Shown here piece by piece: positions 31,522-44,300 of a stretch of 64,000 nt of DNA. The notes under the pieces were generated by a model, which was not told the DNA's origin, did not search any database, and saw only the letters and a list, made by a program, of their open reading frames with translations. The position numbers were made by a program, and so were the translations under genes. Source of the DNA: Xestospongia muta (lineage: Eukaryota; Porifera; Demospongiae; Haplosclerida; Petrosiidae); NCBI GenBank assembly GCA_963693285.1, contig OY848918.1, positions 19,355,484 to 19,419,483 on the forward strand. The letters are read 5' to 3'. Within the stretch, counting starts at the first letter, position 1. Every line of letters starts with the position of its first letter.

Positions 31522-32689
31522 TGAGCTATGTTGCCAAACTTGAAAAAGGGAAAGATTAAAAGTACAAAAAGAGACTAAAGTTTTGCTGTTATGCATATTT
31601 TTTTGTTTCCTTTATTGTATAGGCCATTATTGTATATTATGTACTTGTTAAAAAAGATTTTTGATTAAGTTAACATTAACAACCTTTAATTATCTTAAAC
31701 TTGTGACAAAAATTAAATATATTAATTATCTAATAACTGTTAATTGAGTTTTATACTTCGTTAATTATGATTAAATATATAACTTTCAGATGGTCAGCTG
31801 TAATTATAAAAAGTATATTGAAAGCTGTGTGTAATTATCATCACTAGAGAATTGACGAGCTGTTGCCATGTACCTCTAGTTAAGTAATCTAGATTGCTTA
31901 ATTTAATCTAATGAGCTAATAACCTTTCAGATGAAATTAAAAAAAATCAAAATTATAAAGTTTCTTAAATGTAAATTTTGATAGTCTAATGCTTTGCTTA
32001 TAATTACCTGTAACTTTGTTTTATAGTTGTCAATAATGGGAGAAAGAAACAGCATTTATGACATTCTCCTGTTAACAACCTGTAACATATATGGTTGATT
32101 TAAAGGAGAACAGCTGTTGCAGTTATGAAAGATATTACCTAGGTTCACTGTTTGTACTACATATAAAAACATGCCATTAAAGGGCAGCTTTGCTATTTGA
32201 AATCTATCACCTTTTCTCACTGACAAACTCATTTGCTGTTGTTGCTTCGTTAATTATGAGTAAAATCTATCACTTTCTGATGGCTAGCTGTAATTATCAA
32301 AAGTATATTGGAAGCTGTGTGCAATTGTCATCACTTGAGAATTGACTAGGTGTTGCCGTGTATCTCTAGTAAGTACTGTATATTGCTAAATTTTATCTTT
32401 TTGCACAGCAGATATGAAATTCAATGAAAGAAAAAAAATAAGCTGTTGTTTTATTGAGTTATTAAGCTGCAGTAACTATCAATATTGTATAGGATGACAG
32501 TAGCTGTTGCCCTGTCTATTGCCTTCTCATGTTTTATTCTAAGTATATTGGTATAGATGAAAATGCAGAAATGCAGAAATTATGACATAACTAGATTCTT
32601 TAACTGTTATATTTTGAAATAATCTGTTTTGGTCATTTTAACATTAGAGTCTTTAATGTTGTATAATGGTTATAAACATTCTCTTTCAC

Positions 32690-33022
<333 letters not shown>

Positions 33023-34288
33023 TGCAATTGTTTTAGACATTTATTTCATTTAATGTACTTATCATACAGACTTCCGAACACATCAAGTTAAGAAATCTAG
33101 TAATTAAATAAGGTTAATTTTATTTTTTAAATATCAAAACAATGACCCTTTTTCAGATTTAATATTTTACCTTCTTCTGTAAATTTGTTTTACAATTTTC
33201 AATAATGGACAAGGGATAGTATTTATGACATTCTCCTGTAAACTACCTATAACATTCATGATTGATGTAAGGGAGAACAGGTGTTCCAGTACCTAGTTTC
33301 ACTGTCTGCACTGCATATATGAACATGCCATTAGAGGACAGGTTTGTCTGCAACTTAGGAAATCTATCACCTTCTCTTGCTGACAGGCTATTTTAATTAG
33401 AATAAAACTAAAGAAAGCTATAGACATGGTAAGAGCTGTTCTAGCACCTGTCAAGTTATATTATTCATAATTACAACTAGTCAATCAAGATTATACAATT
33501 GACTTCCCTAATAGGCAAGACAATGACTTTGCTTACATTGTACAATGATAATTGTAATGCTAACAAGGTAAATAGGCAATGTAGATTACATCAAAAGTTG
33601 CCCAGACTCCTAGTATTGACAATAGCACATAGTTGAAAAATGCTAATCAATTGCCCTCCTGTGTGAACCAATTAATTAGAGAGAGCCAACTTGATAGATT
33701 TCAATTTTAAATTTCAAAGGCAAAAGCTACTTCCTTAGCTTTGTATGAAAATGACAGTGGCCATCAGGAGAAAATAATGTTTCCTATGTACAAACTGTAA
33801 CATTTTTCATCTAATATGTTAATACCTGGAATTTAAACAGATAAATTAAGTGAACTGTTTTACAACTACATCAGCTTATCTTTCATTATGACAATGAGCC
33901 ATTTTATAAGTAGTTAATTTTGAGATATCTAAGGCTGACTTCTAAATTACTGTTGAACTATATTTTTATGCCACAACATAATAGACATGTATCTTATGAG
34001 TAATTCTGCAAGTCACTCTGCTGTCATGAAATTCCTTAACTAATGTTGATGTTATGGAGATTAATCTGTCAATCTCTATTAATACACTTTTTTCATTACT
34101 TGCATTTGATATAGTAATTTAGGGTTATTATAAATGATAACTTTATTTAAAAACTTTTTTTAACAACTATATGATGCCACAATAATGGCCTATAAATACA
34201 ACAAGGGAACCAAAAAAGCTGTAAACATTTAGTCTCTATTTGTACTGTTATTTGTTCCCTTTTTCAAATATGGAATCACAACTCTTCA

Positions 34289-34741
34289 TTATTTCCTTGA
34301 TTCAATGACTTGGAAGGTGCAGTTAGCTGTCATACCTTCAATGTAAGGTCCATTAGTAACCTGAACAATATAAGGACCAGAGCTCAACTTTTTTAGATGT
34401 AAGGGACGGCTTTTGTCCTGGTTTGTAAGAAAAATCAACCTGAATTTCTTCACCTGAAACTAAAATCTTGAAAGTACCAGATGCTATACCCTTGCCACTA
34501 ACGTACATACAAATTTATGTAATAAAAGTACTGATTTAATATTTTATAACAAACCTGGATAAAGCCTCGTTTATTAATTACATGTGTGTGTGAAAGCCAC
34601 CAATTGTTCACATTTCCATATGTAAGCAGTATTGCCACACCTGAACTGTTTAAGGCAGTAATATCATATGCTATATAAAGAAGAAACCATTAACTCGGGC
34701 ACACATATTATTAAATAATTACTGTAATATTCGCTGCTCAT
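34289..34741 (-). pseudogene. small-protein family member 4, frameshifted
   Basis: Minus-strand exons 34723-34741 (MSSEYY), 34555-34670 (ITALNSSGVAILLTYG, NNWWLSHTH) and 34289 to about 34500 (SGKGIASGTFKILVS... TFQVIESRK and a stop). The third exon has six A at 34389-34394 where member 3 has five, which shifts the frame before SSGPYIVQV. The acceptor before this exon has also changed (ACG-TTAG in place of TACAG). A TATA box and upstream box remain. Confidence 0.65.
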
Positions 34742-34835
34742 TTTCTTTCAATTAAGGTCTATTGACAGTGAGCTGAAGAGGGATTTAATCTAAAAAAGTC
34801 TCTTGATTGATCTGAAAACTAAGCTAAGAAACGTC

Positions 34836-34890
34836 TTTTTATACCTTACAGACAACTTCACTTCCAACTGGTCAGTAGCAATAGGTGTTA
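34836..34890 (-). promoter_or_regulatory. TATA promoter and upstream box of family member 4
   Basis: Minus strand TATAAAAA (34836-34843) with the upstream box TAACACCTATTGC (34878-34890) about 35 bp upstream. Same arrangement as members 1 and 2. Confidence 0.55.
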
Positions 34891-35349
34891 GATTTCAGTC
34901 ACAGCTATAGAAAAGCACTTGTCATGTCTATATTGTTGGATTTTACAGCTGGCCAACAGAATAAAGTGATTGAGATTTAGAAGAGAGAGAATCATTTATG
35001 GCTACTTGTTGTGTACATCCTTGTAGATAACTATGGAGCCAAGACAAGAAAAGAGAGGGAAGGTCAAGCAAAGATAAGGAGTCAAGTAGGGGATGGTGAG
35101 GGACAGAATCAAATGCTTTTGTGAGGTCAAAAAGACATCACAGACTGCTTTTTTGAGATCCAATGAGAAACCAAAAATTGACAATTGATTGGATTCTAAT
35201 GGATCATGTCAAACACAATGCTAGCACCTTCACAACTTTCCTAGATATTTTAGAGATGATAGTTTAAATTGACATGACTTAGCTGACAAAATAATGTCAA
35301 AAGATAAAGGTGTGATACATTTTATTTAAATGCTTGTAAGCTTTCTTTA

Positions 35350-35434
35350 TTTTAAAACTTTGATGTAGCCAATTCTAAAAGAACAATTAATTATTACTTG
35401 TTCTTTTAGAATTGGCTACATCAAAGTTTTAAAA
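35350..35434. repeat. perfect 37-bp foldback
   Basis: Arms 35350-35386 and 35398-35434 are perfect inverted copies (TTTTAAAACTTTGATGTAGC and on) around an 11-nt AT spacer. Perfect identity suggests a recent origin or selection. Confidence 0.9.
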
Positions 35435-35751
35435 AGAGTTTGCAACTTTTCAAGTTACAAACAAACATCCACTTTACATAGTTTATACATTATAAGATAG
35501 TCATAATATGTTAATATTTACTTTGTTATATTAAGTCATTTAGTGAACTGTCTTGTATTTAATTAAATTCTTGGAAATGTAATTATTTTATGATTGCATA
35601 CATGTGATATATATTTTAAATAGATCTCAACATCATGACATTATTCTTTGTCTGATGTATGTTAATCCTGTGATGTTTCTAAATGATTGAGTGCTTATCA
35701 ATATTTACTATTAAAATACCAAGAAGCTATTCAGAGCCCTACCCAATTTAA

Positions 35752-37230
35752 TTGCAAAACAGGGAACCTCTTCTGGTACCAGGATATAATTTTCAACAAC
35801 ATATATCTATCAAACTCTATTTCCAATGGCGTAGTTTTCTCAGTATAAATGATCCAGATACATTGCAGGAGATGATGGAGGACATTGATATCAACTACAG
35901 TGATGATGATTTTGAAGGTACTGGTTATGTGAATGATAGATGACAATTATTTTTTAATAGAAATGAAAGTAGTATTACTTTTACTACACCTAACAGTTAC
36001 TGCTACTGTGTCTGTTGTTTCTACCCTAAACTTCAACTACTGCTGCTATTGGTCCAACTTCTACTAATATGTCTCCATTTCAAGACAATCTGGACTAACG
36101 AGCAACAACTCTCAAGAAGATCCTGTTAATTATTTCAATCAACTATGGATAAACACAATAAGTAATGAAATATTATATCAAACAAACCTCTATAGTCAAC
36201 AATATATTAACTCTCATGATGATCATCTACAGCACCATCCTATACCTTGATTGCATGATTTTACTAAACATCAATTCATCCTAGGAGAGCTCTATAATTT
36301 ATTGATAACATTAATAATCATAATAAGTGTTGTCAGTATACCATCTATTCAAATATAATGGTGCACAAATTGGCCACATATCAATGACTGCTCTCAAAAA
36401 GTAATGTCCAATTGAAAATAAGTTTCCTCTTTTTCTAATTTCTTCATCTATCAGACAATGATAACTATACTTCCTATATACAAGTTGAATATGATCACTT
36501 ATTATAAATTTAACCAATCACTGCTCACCTGATTAGTCAGTTCCAATCATTATACACTCTGAACCAAAACAGTAGTAAAAGAGGAGGGGATATCAGTTCT
36601 AAGAGTTGTCTATCTTTTCTTAGTACCTCCACAAAGAGCCACATGAAGGCTTGGATACTTACTGATGCCAAAAGTGGCTACATGTGGAACTGGGACATCT
36701 ACACTAGAAAATCTGAGTACTGAGATGGAGATTTACCACTGTCAACTCATGTTGTTCTTTACCTGACAGTTGACCTTCAAATTAAGGGGTATAACTACAC
36801 AAGTCCATACTTGTGTAGATGGCTAAATGAAACTGGTTCTGAAATCTGTGGTACAGTCAAGCTAAGTAAAAAAGGAATACCTATTTATTTCGGAAGAGAA
36901 AAAAAGGTGAAATCACAACATACCATGATATATGCATACTTAGAATAAAGTGGATGAATGAAAGAGTTTTTGATGCCTTTTCTACTATTGACGATGACTC
37001 TATAGTCAAGTTTCAAAGACACACCAATACAGCCCAAGAGAGAGTGGAGAGCATCCAGAAGCCAGCAATCATTTACCATTACAATACTTACATGGGAGGT
37101 GCTAACAAAGTGAATAGTAAGTTAGATACTGTGGATTTCCTCACTTTTGAAATGGTAGAAATGAACCTTTTTCCACTTGTTAGAAATCACTCTCATAAAT
37201 GTGTACATTATGTGCACAGAGTCTAACCTG
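35752..37230 (+). pseudogene. piggyBac transposase relic, copy 4
   Basis: Scattered pieces in changing frames: an acidic N-terminus (DIDINYSDDDFEGTG), QTNLYSQQYIN, FLHLSDNDNYTSY, QFQSLYTLNQN, MKAWILTDAKSGYMWNWDIY, STHVVLYLTVDLQIKGYNY, and YHYNTYMGGANKV. The order follows piggyBac transposases. The first catalytic Asp context is missing, the second is NYTSP without its Asp, and the third is GGANK in place of GGVDK. No terminal repeats were recognised. Confidence 0.7.
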
Positions 37231-37239
37231 GCTATCATC

Positions 37240-40200
37240 TCTCACATATTGATTTCTTTTTACAAGTAGTTCAAGCTCTTATCAATAAGTAGTCAACAAT
37301 ACACTTATAGTACCTACTGTACCACAACATATCCCAGCCTGAGTAAGTGGTCATTTTTTACACTCCTCAGCTTAAAAAAGGACTGTAAAGTATGCGGTGG
37401 AAGAAAATCTGGTAACAGAAAACAAACCAACATCAAATGTAACATTATGTGATATTCATCTTTACATACATCCTTGTTTTAAGAAGTATCATATGTTCAA
37501 AAACTATAAGAACATTCATCCTATATGTTAGTTGAACAAATTGTTTCACACACTTACAATCATTTATTTCTACATCATCATAACTGTTAATGTAGTCAGG
37601 TATAAGGTATACACAGGACAATAAACATGTACACAATCAAACATGCTCAATCTAAGCAATGCATACCTTTACACAAAGTCTTATCTGCTTTTTCAATTAC
37701 ATTCTACCCACCTACCTTGCAATCAACTCAAATATCATAGTCAACTAAAGTTAAGTCAAATATGGCGAGGTCAAAGTTAATTTTGACGCGTGCAATTCAT
37801 TCAAGTCCAAACTCGTCTCTGAAAAGGGCAAGGAGAATATAGGGGAAATGAAGAGTATTTTTAAAGAACGTGTGAGTAACAAACTTACCATTTGTACGAT
37901 AGAGAATGGTAGGAAGGCTTGACCAACTTCAACCATACAATGCAATCCCCTCTGCCCACATTGGTTCGTGGCTGACCATACAAACTATTTTTAGACTCTT
38001 ACTATAAATAAAACAACTTCTACTATAAATAGAAAACGCAATAACAGGTAGTTGATTTAATTAAATTTTGTCCAACACTTCGCCCTTAACGAGCAATTTT
38101 AGTATAAAGGAGATAAAGGTCAATAACAATTAATAACAACATATGATACAATACATCACTTACTAAATCGTTAACTTAGTATTACCACAACCAGACACTT
38201 TATGTGCTCATTAGTCATAGATCAATTCTATTATTCATTAGTCATAGATCAATTCTATTATTCTAACACCATCATAGCTTCATGGACATCACTTCCTCTT
38301 CATCCTGCTCCTACCACTGACTGTCTTATTCAAACATCTAAATATCACCTGTCAAATGACAACATTGAATTCTTTTAACCAATACAACCTTGATTTTACT
38401 CTAGGGTCAAGTTTATACTATTTTTAGTTTAAAATCCCTCAGGAAATTCATTTTTCTTCTTATTATGGGATAATTTTACACCAATTGGCTAATTAAAGGG
38501 TTAACTCATTTAACTTCCTTACACAGTAAAACTAATATCTATTTTTATGGCACAATTTCACACGATTTACCACCCTCAACTGGAAGTGAAGTAAAATTAC
38601 CCCATATAACGCGAAAACAAACAAATTCAACTGAAGAAAGATTTTAATAATGACCTTTGAACTCACTGAAAATTTTCCGATTACAAAACACTGAACAAGT
38701 ATAAAATTGTCCCATGATATACTCCAGGTTGTATTGGTGTAAAATCGTTCCATGAGTAACTCTAGATATAAAATCCTTTTTACACTAAAATCTGTAGGAC
38801 CATTGAACAATAGTAGCAACATTTAGTAACTTTTAACTATCTTTTGTCAGTCTTATTTTATTACTGTCATTAGTCTGGGATTAGAATCATTGGAATCATT
38901 CTCATATATGTGCTCCATTATACTCACTTTACAGTGACACTGGATCTGGCATAAATAGTAAGTTATTAAAAAGTTAATGTTAGAGTAATGTGAATTAATT
39001 ATAAATATAATTACATTCCATAAATTTAATTAGTAATTTCAATATTTACCAGTGGTTTCATACTGTTATAGTCGGAGCAGCCAAGTCAGTTAATGAAGTT
39101 ACTATTATTATAAATTTAATATTCATGAGGCACATTGTTATACAGTGATATACCTAGTTATACTTTATGCTTCTCTGTATAAATACATACAATTCTACTC
39201 ATTCATACTTCATTACACAATGGAAGTTTACATTTGTTTCATGGTACATTGCTTGTCATGCCTTAACCCTTAACATTTAATGACACTTGATAACTGCATC
39301 CATCCTTTGATGGTAAAGCCATACAATGACAGATGACATGTTTAGATATTATGTTGGTGCAATTACACTAGCCAATATCATCTACATCTATATAGCTAGT
39401 AGTAAGTGATATAGTTTAATACATAACCCCTATTATATATACTTAGTAAAATATACAATTTCAACTTGGACATGTTGTCAAGACCAACTTTCCTCAAATA
39501 GGTTGCCATTCTCTAAACAATATGACTCCATTACCTCATATTTGTGCTTCCATCATTATGAAAGAACTCCAGCTTTAAAATTATTACTATTTTTTCGGTG
39601 TTGTTTTCAAATGTTACATTTTTTTAATGGAAAAAAATATGTAAACTTTGGAATCTACTGAAAATGTTCTAATAGCACTGTAAAAATTAAAATGTTATTT
39701 AAACCACTAAGTTGTAGCTAACAAGGATGGATTACTATAGAATTTATAGTTCATTCAAACTGCTCATTATATCATTTGTTGTTTTGTAATAGTTTATCAT
39801 ACCAACAATTATACAGTGAGTAATTTAAGTATGGTTATGCTAAGTAAGTCAATTATAACTCTATTCATGTTCAGCTAGAGTAGTCATGCTTAAGAGTATA
39901 GTTATGCCTTAACAATAGTTATGTCTGAAGTCACATGTTGTAATTTGTGACAAAATGCATTATTACAGTTAGCTTTGCTTGCATCTTAAAGTCACACAAA
40001 ACAACAATATGAAATAGACATGCTATTATATGTATTCATATACAAGTTAATATAGTTAACCTGTCATTTCAAAATGTGAAAATCAGTCAAGCCAATGCTT
40101 TCATTTAAATAGGTTGTACATAGCAATTTTGTGTATTTAACATAACTACATTTCATAGTATAAGTTTATACTGTTACAATATAGAAGAATTAGTTACTGC

Positions 40201-41190
40201 ACAACATACAAGTGATCATCAACATTAATTTATTAAAGTTATCATACTAACTATGCAATTGGTTTGTTAGCATTGTTTTAATCTATTGTTTTAGGTAAAT
40301 ATGGAAAGAAAATAATTGAGTCCATTTCTTGTTTTTTGATATAATTATATTCATATAAAAATAGATTGTAATTAAGATAATAAGGATATTCAGACAGTTA
40401 GCAAACTTGAATGACCTCATTGTGATGTGCAACTACACTAGCCAATAATTACTATGTCTATGCAGCTAAAAGTAAATCATATAGTTTAATATGTAACTCC
40501 TATAATTAAAGGTATACCTTACACAGTATAAAAGACAACATTACGCTATTAAATAGAACACAGGAGATAACAAGCAATCTATTCTTATTCAACCTTTGGT
40601 CTCAGATACATAATTAATATCAAACAATTAAGGCAAAGTATATAACGATGTGTTATTTCAATGATATAATTTAATATTTAATTCCTATAATTAATAAAGT
40701 ATTCAATCTAAGGCATACTTAGTAGGGTATACTTTTTGTCTTAACATAATTAGAGTTATAATTAAAACATTGGACTCAGATTAAATATTTAATATGCACA
40801 TTATCATCATAAATTGTCCTTGTTGAAAGTACTTCTAAATTACTACAATTTTGCTGACTCAAAGTGTTGGTGGTCTATAATTAGTAAACCACAAGGATGC
40901 AATTTTTAATTATGTTACTACTTTACAAAACATAAAACACAACATGCCTACATATGCACTAGACCAAACTCACTTTCTCTAAAACAATATCTCATTTGAC
41001 ATTCTGCAAAGACATAGTTTAGCGACTCATACTTCAAACTCATTTTTCCAGCACTTGTAAAGAATAATGAGGGCAATAATTTGACAATCATCTTCATTTT
41101 TATATTGAGAAATGTACTATATATATTATACATTTTACAGGAATTTTCAGTAGTTCAGTAGTATAGTTTGATTAACCTAGATAGGTTTAT
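37240..41190. other. gene-poor stretch
   Basis: About 4 kb without a supported exon. It contains a 27-bp tandem duplication (38209-38262), a block at 39360-39445 repeated at 40425-40510, and a block at 38115-38205 resembling 50415-50505. ORFs here are short, with no splice or homology support. Confidence 0.45.
38209..38262. repeat. 27-bp tandem duplication
   Basis: CATTAGTCATAGATCAATTC followed by TATTATT, two exact copies. Confidence 0.95.
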
Positions 41191-41199
41191 GTAGTTATT

Positions 41200-43148
41200 G
41201 TAACTACGGTTACATTGACCAAGAAGAAGCATTGACAGATCTTTTGCAAAGGGATTTATTTGATGACGAGCTAGCAAAGCTGAATTCTGAAAGCTCTGTA
41301 CTACAAAGTAACTCTTTAATTCATCTTCAACAACAGGCATAAGCTTCCTAGCTCCACCTACACCCACGGGTAAAATAATTTTCCAAACATACAAAATAAT
41401 ACTAATTATTGTAGTTCATCCATTGGTTGTCACAACTGCAGCAACAGCTATGCCCAGTACTAGCACTATTGCCACAGCAAGCCTACCTACAGGTAAAACA
41501 AGACAATACCAATTATAATAAAGTAACACTAACTTTATAGTTCATGCATTTACTGCATCAACTGGGCTTACTCTTGATATGACCAACAAACCACCACTTG
41601 CTTTCTTCAATCTATACATTACATCAGTAGTAAAAGATTTGATCTATGTGGAATCAGTTTGCTATGCTGAACAAGTGCTTGCATCAATGGAATCTTACTT
41701 ACATGATAATCCCAACACTTGTGATCATGACTGGAAAAGGAATCCAATGAAATGTGAGGAAGTTGACCTATTACTAGCCAAAATAGTCACGATGGGAGTA
41801 GTTGGATATCAATCTGTGAGGTATTTATTATAATCTAGGAAATACATTGATATAAATTGCAAGTTTTATTTATTACACTTATAGATGATTGTAATTTTAT
41901 AAGTATTTTTATGAAACCCTAAACTTTGTGAATTTGCTGTACATCTTACTTATTTGTAGATCATATTGGAGCAGCAAATGGCCATTTCATAACGATACTT
42001 TCATTTATATCATGGCTGGCAGAAGGTTAGAATTATTGATGATATACCTTCATTTGAATAATTCAGAGCAGCAGACTTCCCGAAGTAGCCCAGATTATGA
42101 CAAGCTTTACAAAATTCGGCCACTTCTTGATCAACTAATTGAGTCGTTCCAGTTGGTTTATGTTCCAAATAGAGAAATTGCTGTTGATGAGATTATCATT
42201 GGCTATAAAGGAAGACTCTCATGGATCCAGTACATGCACAAAAAGCTCACTAAGTGTGATATCAAAGCATGGGTATTGGCAGAATCAGGAAGTGGCTATG
42301 TATGGAATTTTAAATTATACACTGGTAAGATATTATACTTACTGTAATGGTTGTTAAGGAGTTATACAGGAAAGGAAAAAGATGGTGTGCCTGAGTAAGG
42401 GCTAGCATACAAAGTGGTCATGGATCTCGTGTCACCTTTATCAATGAATGGATATCATGTGTATACTGATAATTACTATACCTCACTTAAACTTTTTGCT
42501 GACTTGAAGCTCGCTGGATTTGAGGCTGATGGAACAATAAGAAAGAATCAGAAGGATTGAGTAGAGAATTTTAATCTGCAAAATTAACAAAAGGTAAAAA
42601 TAACAATCAACTGTACTTACATTAGCCTAAAATGTAAAATGTAGGTGAAGTCTATTCTGATTACACAACAGATAGAATTTTGTGTTTGAAGTGGTCTGAC
42701 AAACGAGTATTACACATGTTGTCAACCTTGCATAATGACAATATTATACAAGAGAGGAGTAGAACCAGAGCAGTAGATGGAGGAGCAGAGGTGATAAGAG
42801 AAACCATAAGTAATTGAAGTCTACAACACTGATATAGGTGGAGTCAACAAGTGCAATCAACTCGTACTTTATTATGGATATGAACACAGGTCACGCAAGT
42901 GGTAGCAGAAAGTATTTTTTCACTTACTTCATGTATCCATTGTCAATGACAATATTTTATAAAATATGGTCGCTGAAAAGCCTTTACCACAGCTTGATTT
43001 CCAGTTATCATTGGTAGCCAGAATATTAGATGGTCATCAACGACCAGTTCACAGAAGGCACATTGTCCCAACAACGGTACTTCTGATGAGATTAATCGAA
43101 CACAGATTTCCAGAACCTGTTCCAAAAGATATACCTCATGGAGGATGA
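41200..43148 (+). pseudogene. piggyBac-type transposase with introns, copy 3, broken
   Basis: N-terminal acidic and Thr/Ala-rich parts lie at about 41200-41500. Exon-like pieces with GT-AG borders follow: 41541-41820 (MTNKPPLAFFNLYITS), 41960-42324 (LYKIRPLLDQL, REIAVDEIIIGYKGRLSWIQ, IKAWVLAESGSGYVWNF), 42370 to about 42595 (NGYHVYTDNYYTSLKLFADL) and 42648-43148 (VIEVYNTDIGGVNKCNQLVL). In-frame stops occur (about 42391, 42558, 42825), and the third catalytic Asp is Asn (GGVNKCN). It differs from copies 1 and 2 and is closer in style to vertebrate PGBD4-like proteins. Introns suggest either an intron-bearing element or a former host gene. Confidence 0.7.
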
Positions 43149-43359
43149 GCCCAGTGTAAAATTATGTAAGGCCCGAGATTTTATGTACATGTGTATATGT
43201 ATATATATACCTGGTCATCAATCATTTCAAATGTCCTTACGATGGTCCAAATTGATCATATATGATTTTAATAACACGTAATGAAGAATGTTAAGAAGAA
43301 AAATACAAGAGGTAAAACAATATAATTAAGGGAAAGTGAAACTTATCAACACTACAGGC

Positions 43360-43880
43360 CTTTCTTCTTTGTAGTCCTAGCTACTTATTTCACTATTTCA
43401 CCCTGGCCATTGCCATCAATACACATCATTAAGTACAGAGACATTCTCAAATTGTTCAGTTTATAAGTGGCGTCAACAAGAATACTTCAGGATACAAATC
43501 CAAGATGGCCTTCATAATACTGTCTTGAAACAATAAGCCCGTAAAGTGTTGCAAGCATCAGTGAATACATCAACTGATGAACCTAAAAAAATTTAATTCA
43601 TATACATGTACAAGTATGTGAATAATGATATTAATATACCTGACATATCTCTTTACAAGAACGTCTAGATTATTTCCATCCTGTTTACTTACTAGTCCAG
43701 TCTGTACAGTTGCTATTGTCTTTCAGTGTAACAACCTTTCCGGCTGTGACACTAAGATGTTGTTGAAGTAACTTCTTGTTAACATTCATCTTTAAAAACC
43801 CTTCTGCTTCCTTTCTGGTTTCACAGTCAACCATCCGTTGACGAGGAAGGTGATCATATATTTCCTATTTAGTAGCAAGT
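43360..43880 (-). pseudogene. MULE-type transposase relic
   Basis: The minus strand reads EIYDHLPRQRMVDCETRKEA, then LLQQHLSVTAGKVVTLKDN (43690-43880). After a gap, in shifting frames, it reads AILDLYPEV, then DATYKLNNLRMSLYLMMCID with GNGQGEIV (43390-43520). The DATYKLN...DGNGQSE pattern is typical of MULE transposases around the first catalytic Asp. Frameshifts and stops show it is dead. Confidence 0.5.
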
Positions 43881-43889
43881 AATTGTGTG

Positions 43890-44300
43890 TGTGATGCCTC
43901 CGCCCACTTATATTAGCCCAGTAAGTCAAATTAGTGGACGTGTCACAAAGTTGTCATAACAACCGCCAAACAACGCAGTCACACAAGAAGAACAGGTTAG
44001 TAGGTCATATACTATATTGTATTCTATTACTAAAGCGTTGAATATTATTAGTATCCAATGATATCATATAGTGTACAGTACATACATAGTGTGAGTGTAT
44101 ATCTATTACATATAGTAGTAGTTAGTAGACAGACAGTATATTCTATCTTACTATAATTAGGTTACAGTTGATTTAGTTAGTAGAGTTTCCTCATTCCAAT
44201 GTAGTATATAGCTATTACTATCTTTGTCACCTACTTCCTATATTATCTATAGACATCTGACATAAGAAAAGTTATCAACTAAGAACCTAAACTTTTTAAA
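43890..44300 (+). promoter_or_regulatory. 5' flank and UTR of the ankyrin-ROCO-Death gene
   Basis: A GC-richer patch (CCGCCCACTT, CCGCCAAACAACGCAG) near 43905-43980 is followed by GAACAG|GTTAG, a plausible 5' UTR splice donor. A possible UTR acceptor is near 44252 (CTATAG|ACATCTGAC), 50 bp before the start codon. No TATA box is obvious. Confidence 0.4.

Noticed and set aside
42966..43148. Short ORFs on both strands near 43 kb
   Set aside because: They are the C-terminal part of the broken piggyBac copy 3 and its antisense shadow, not separate genes.
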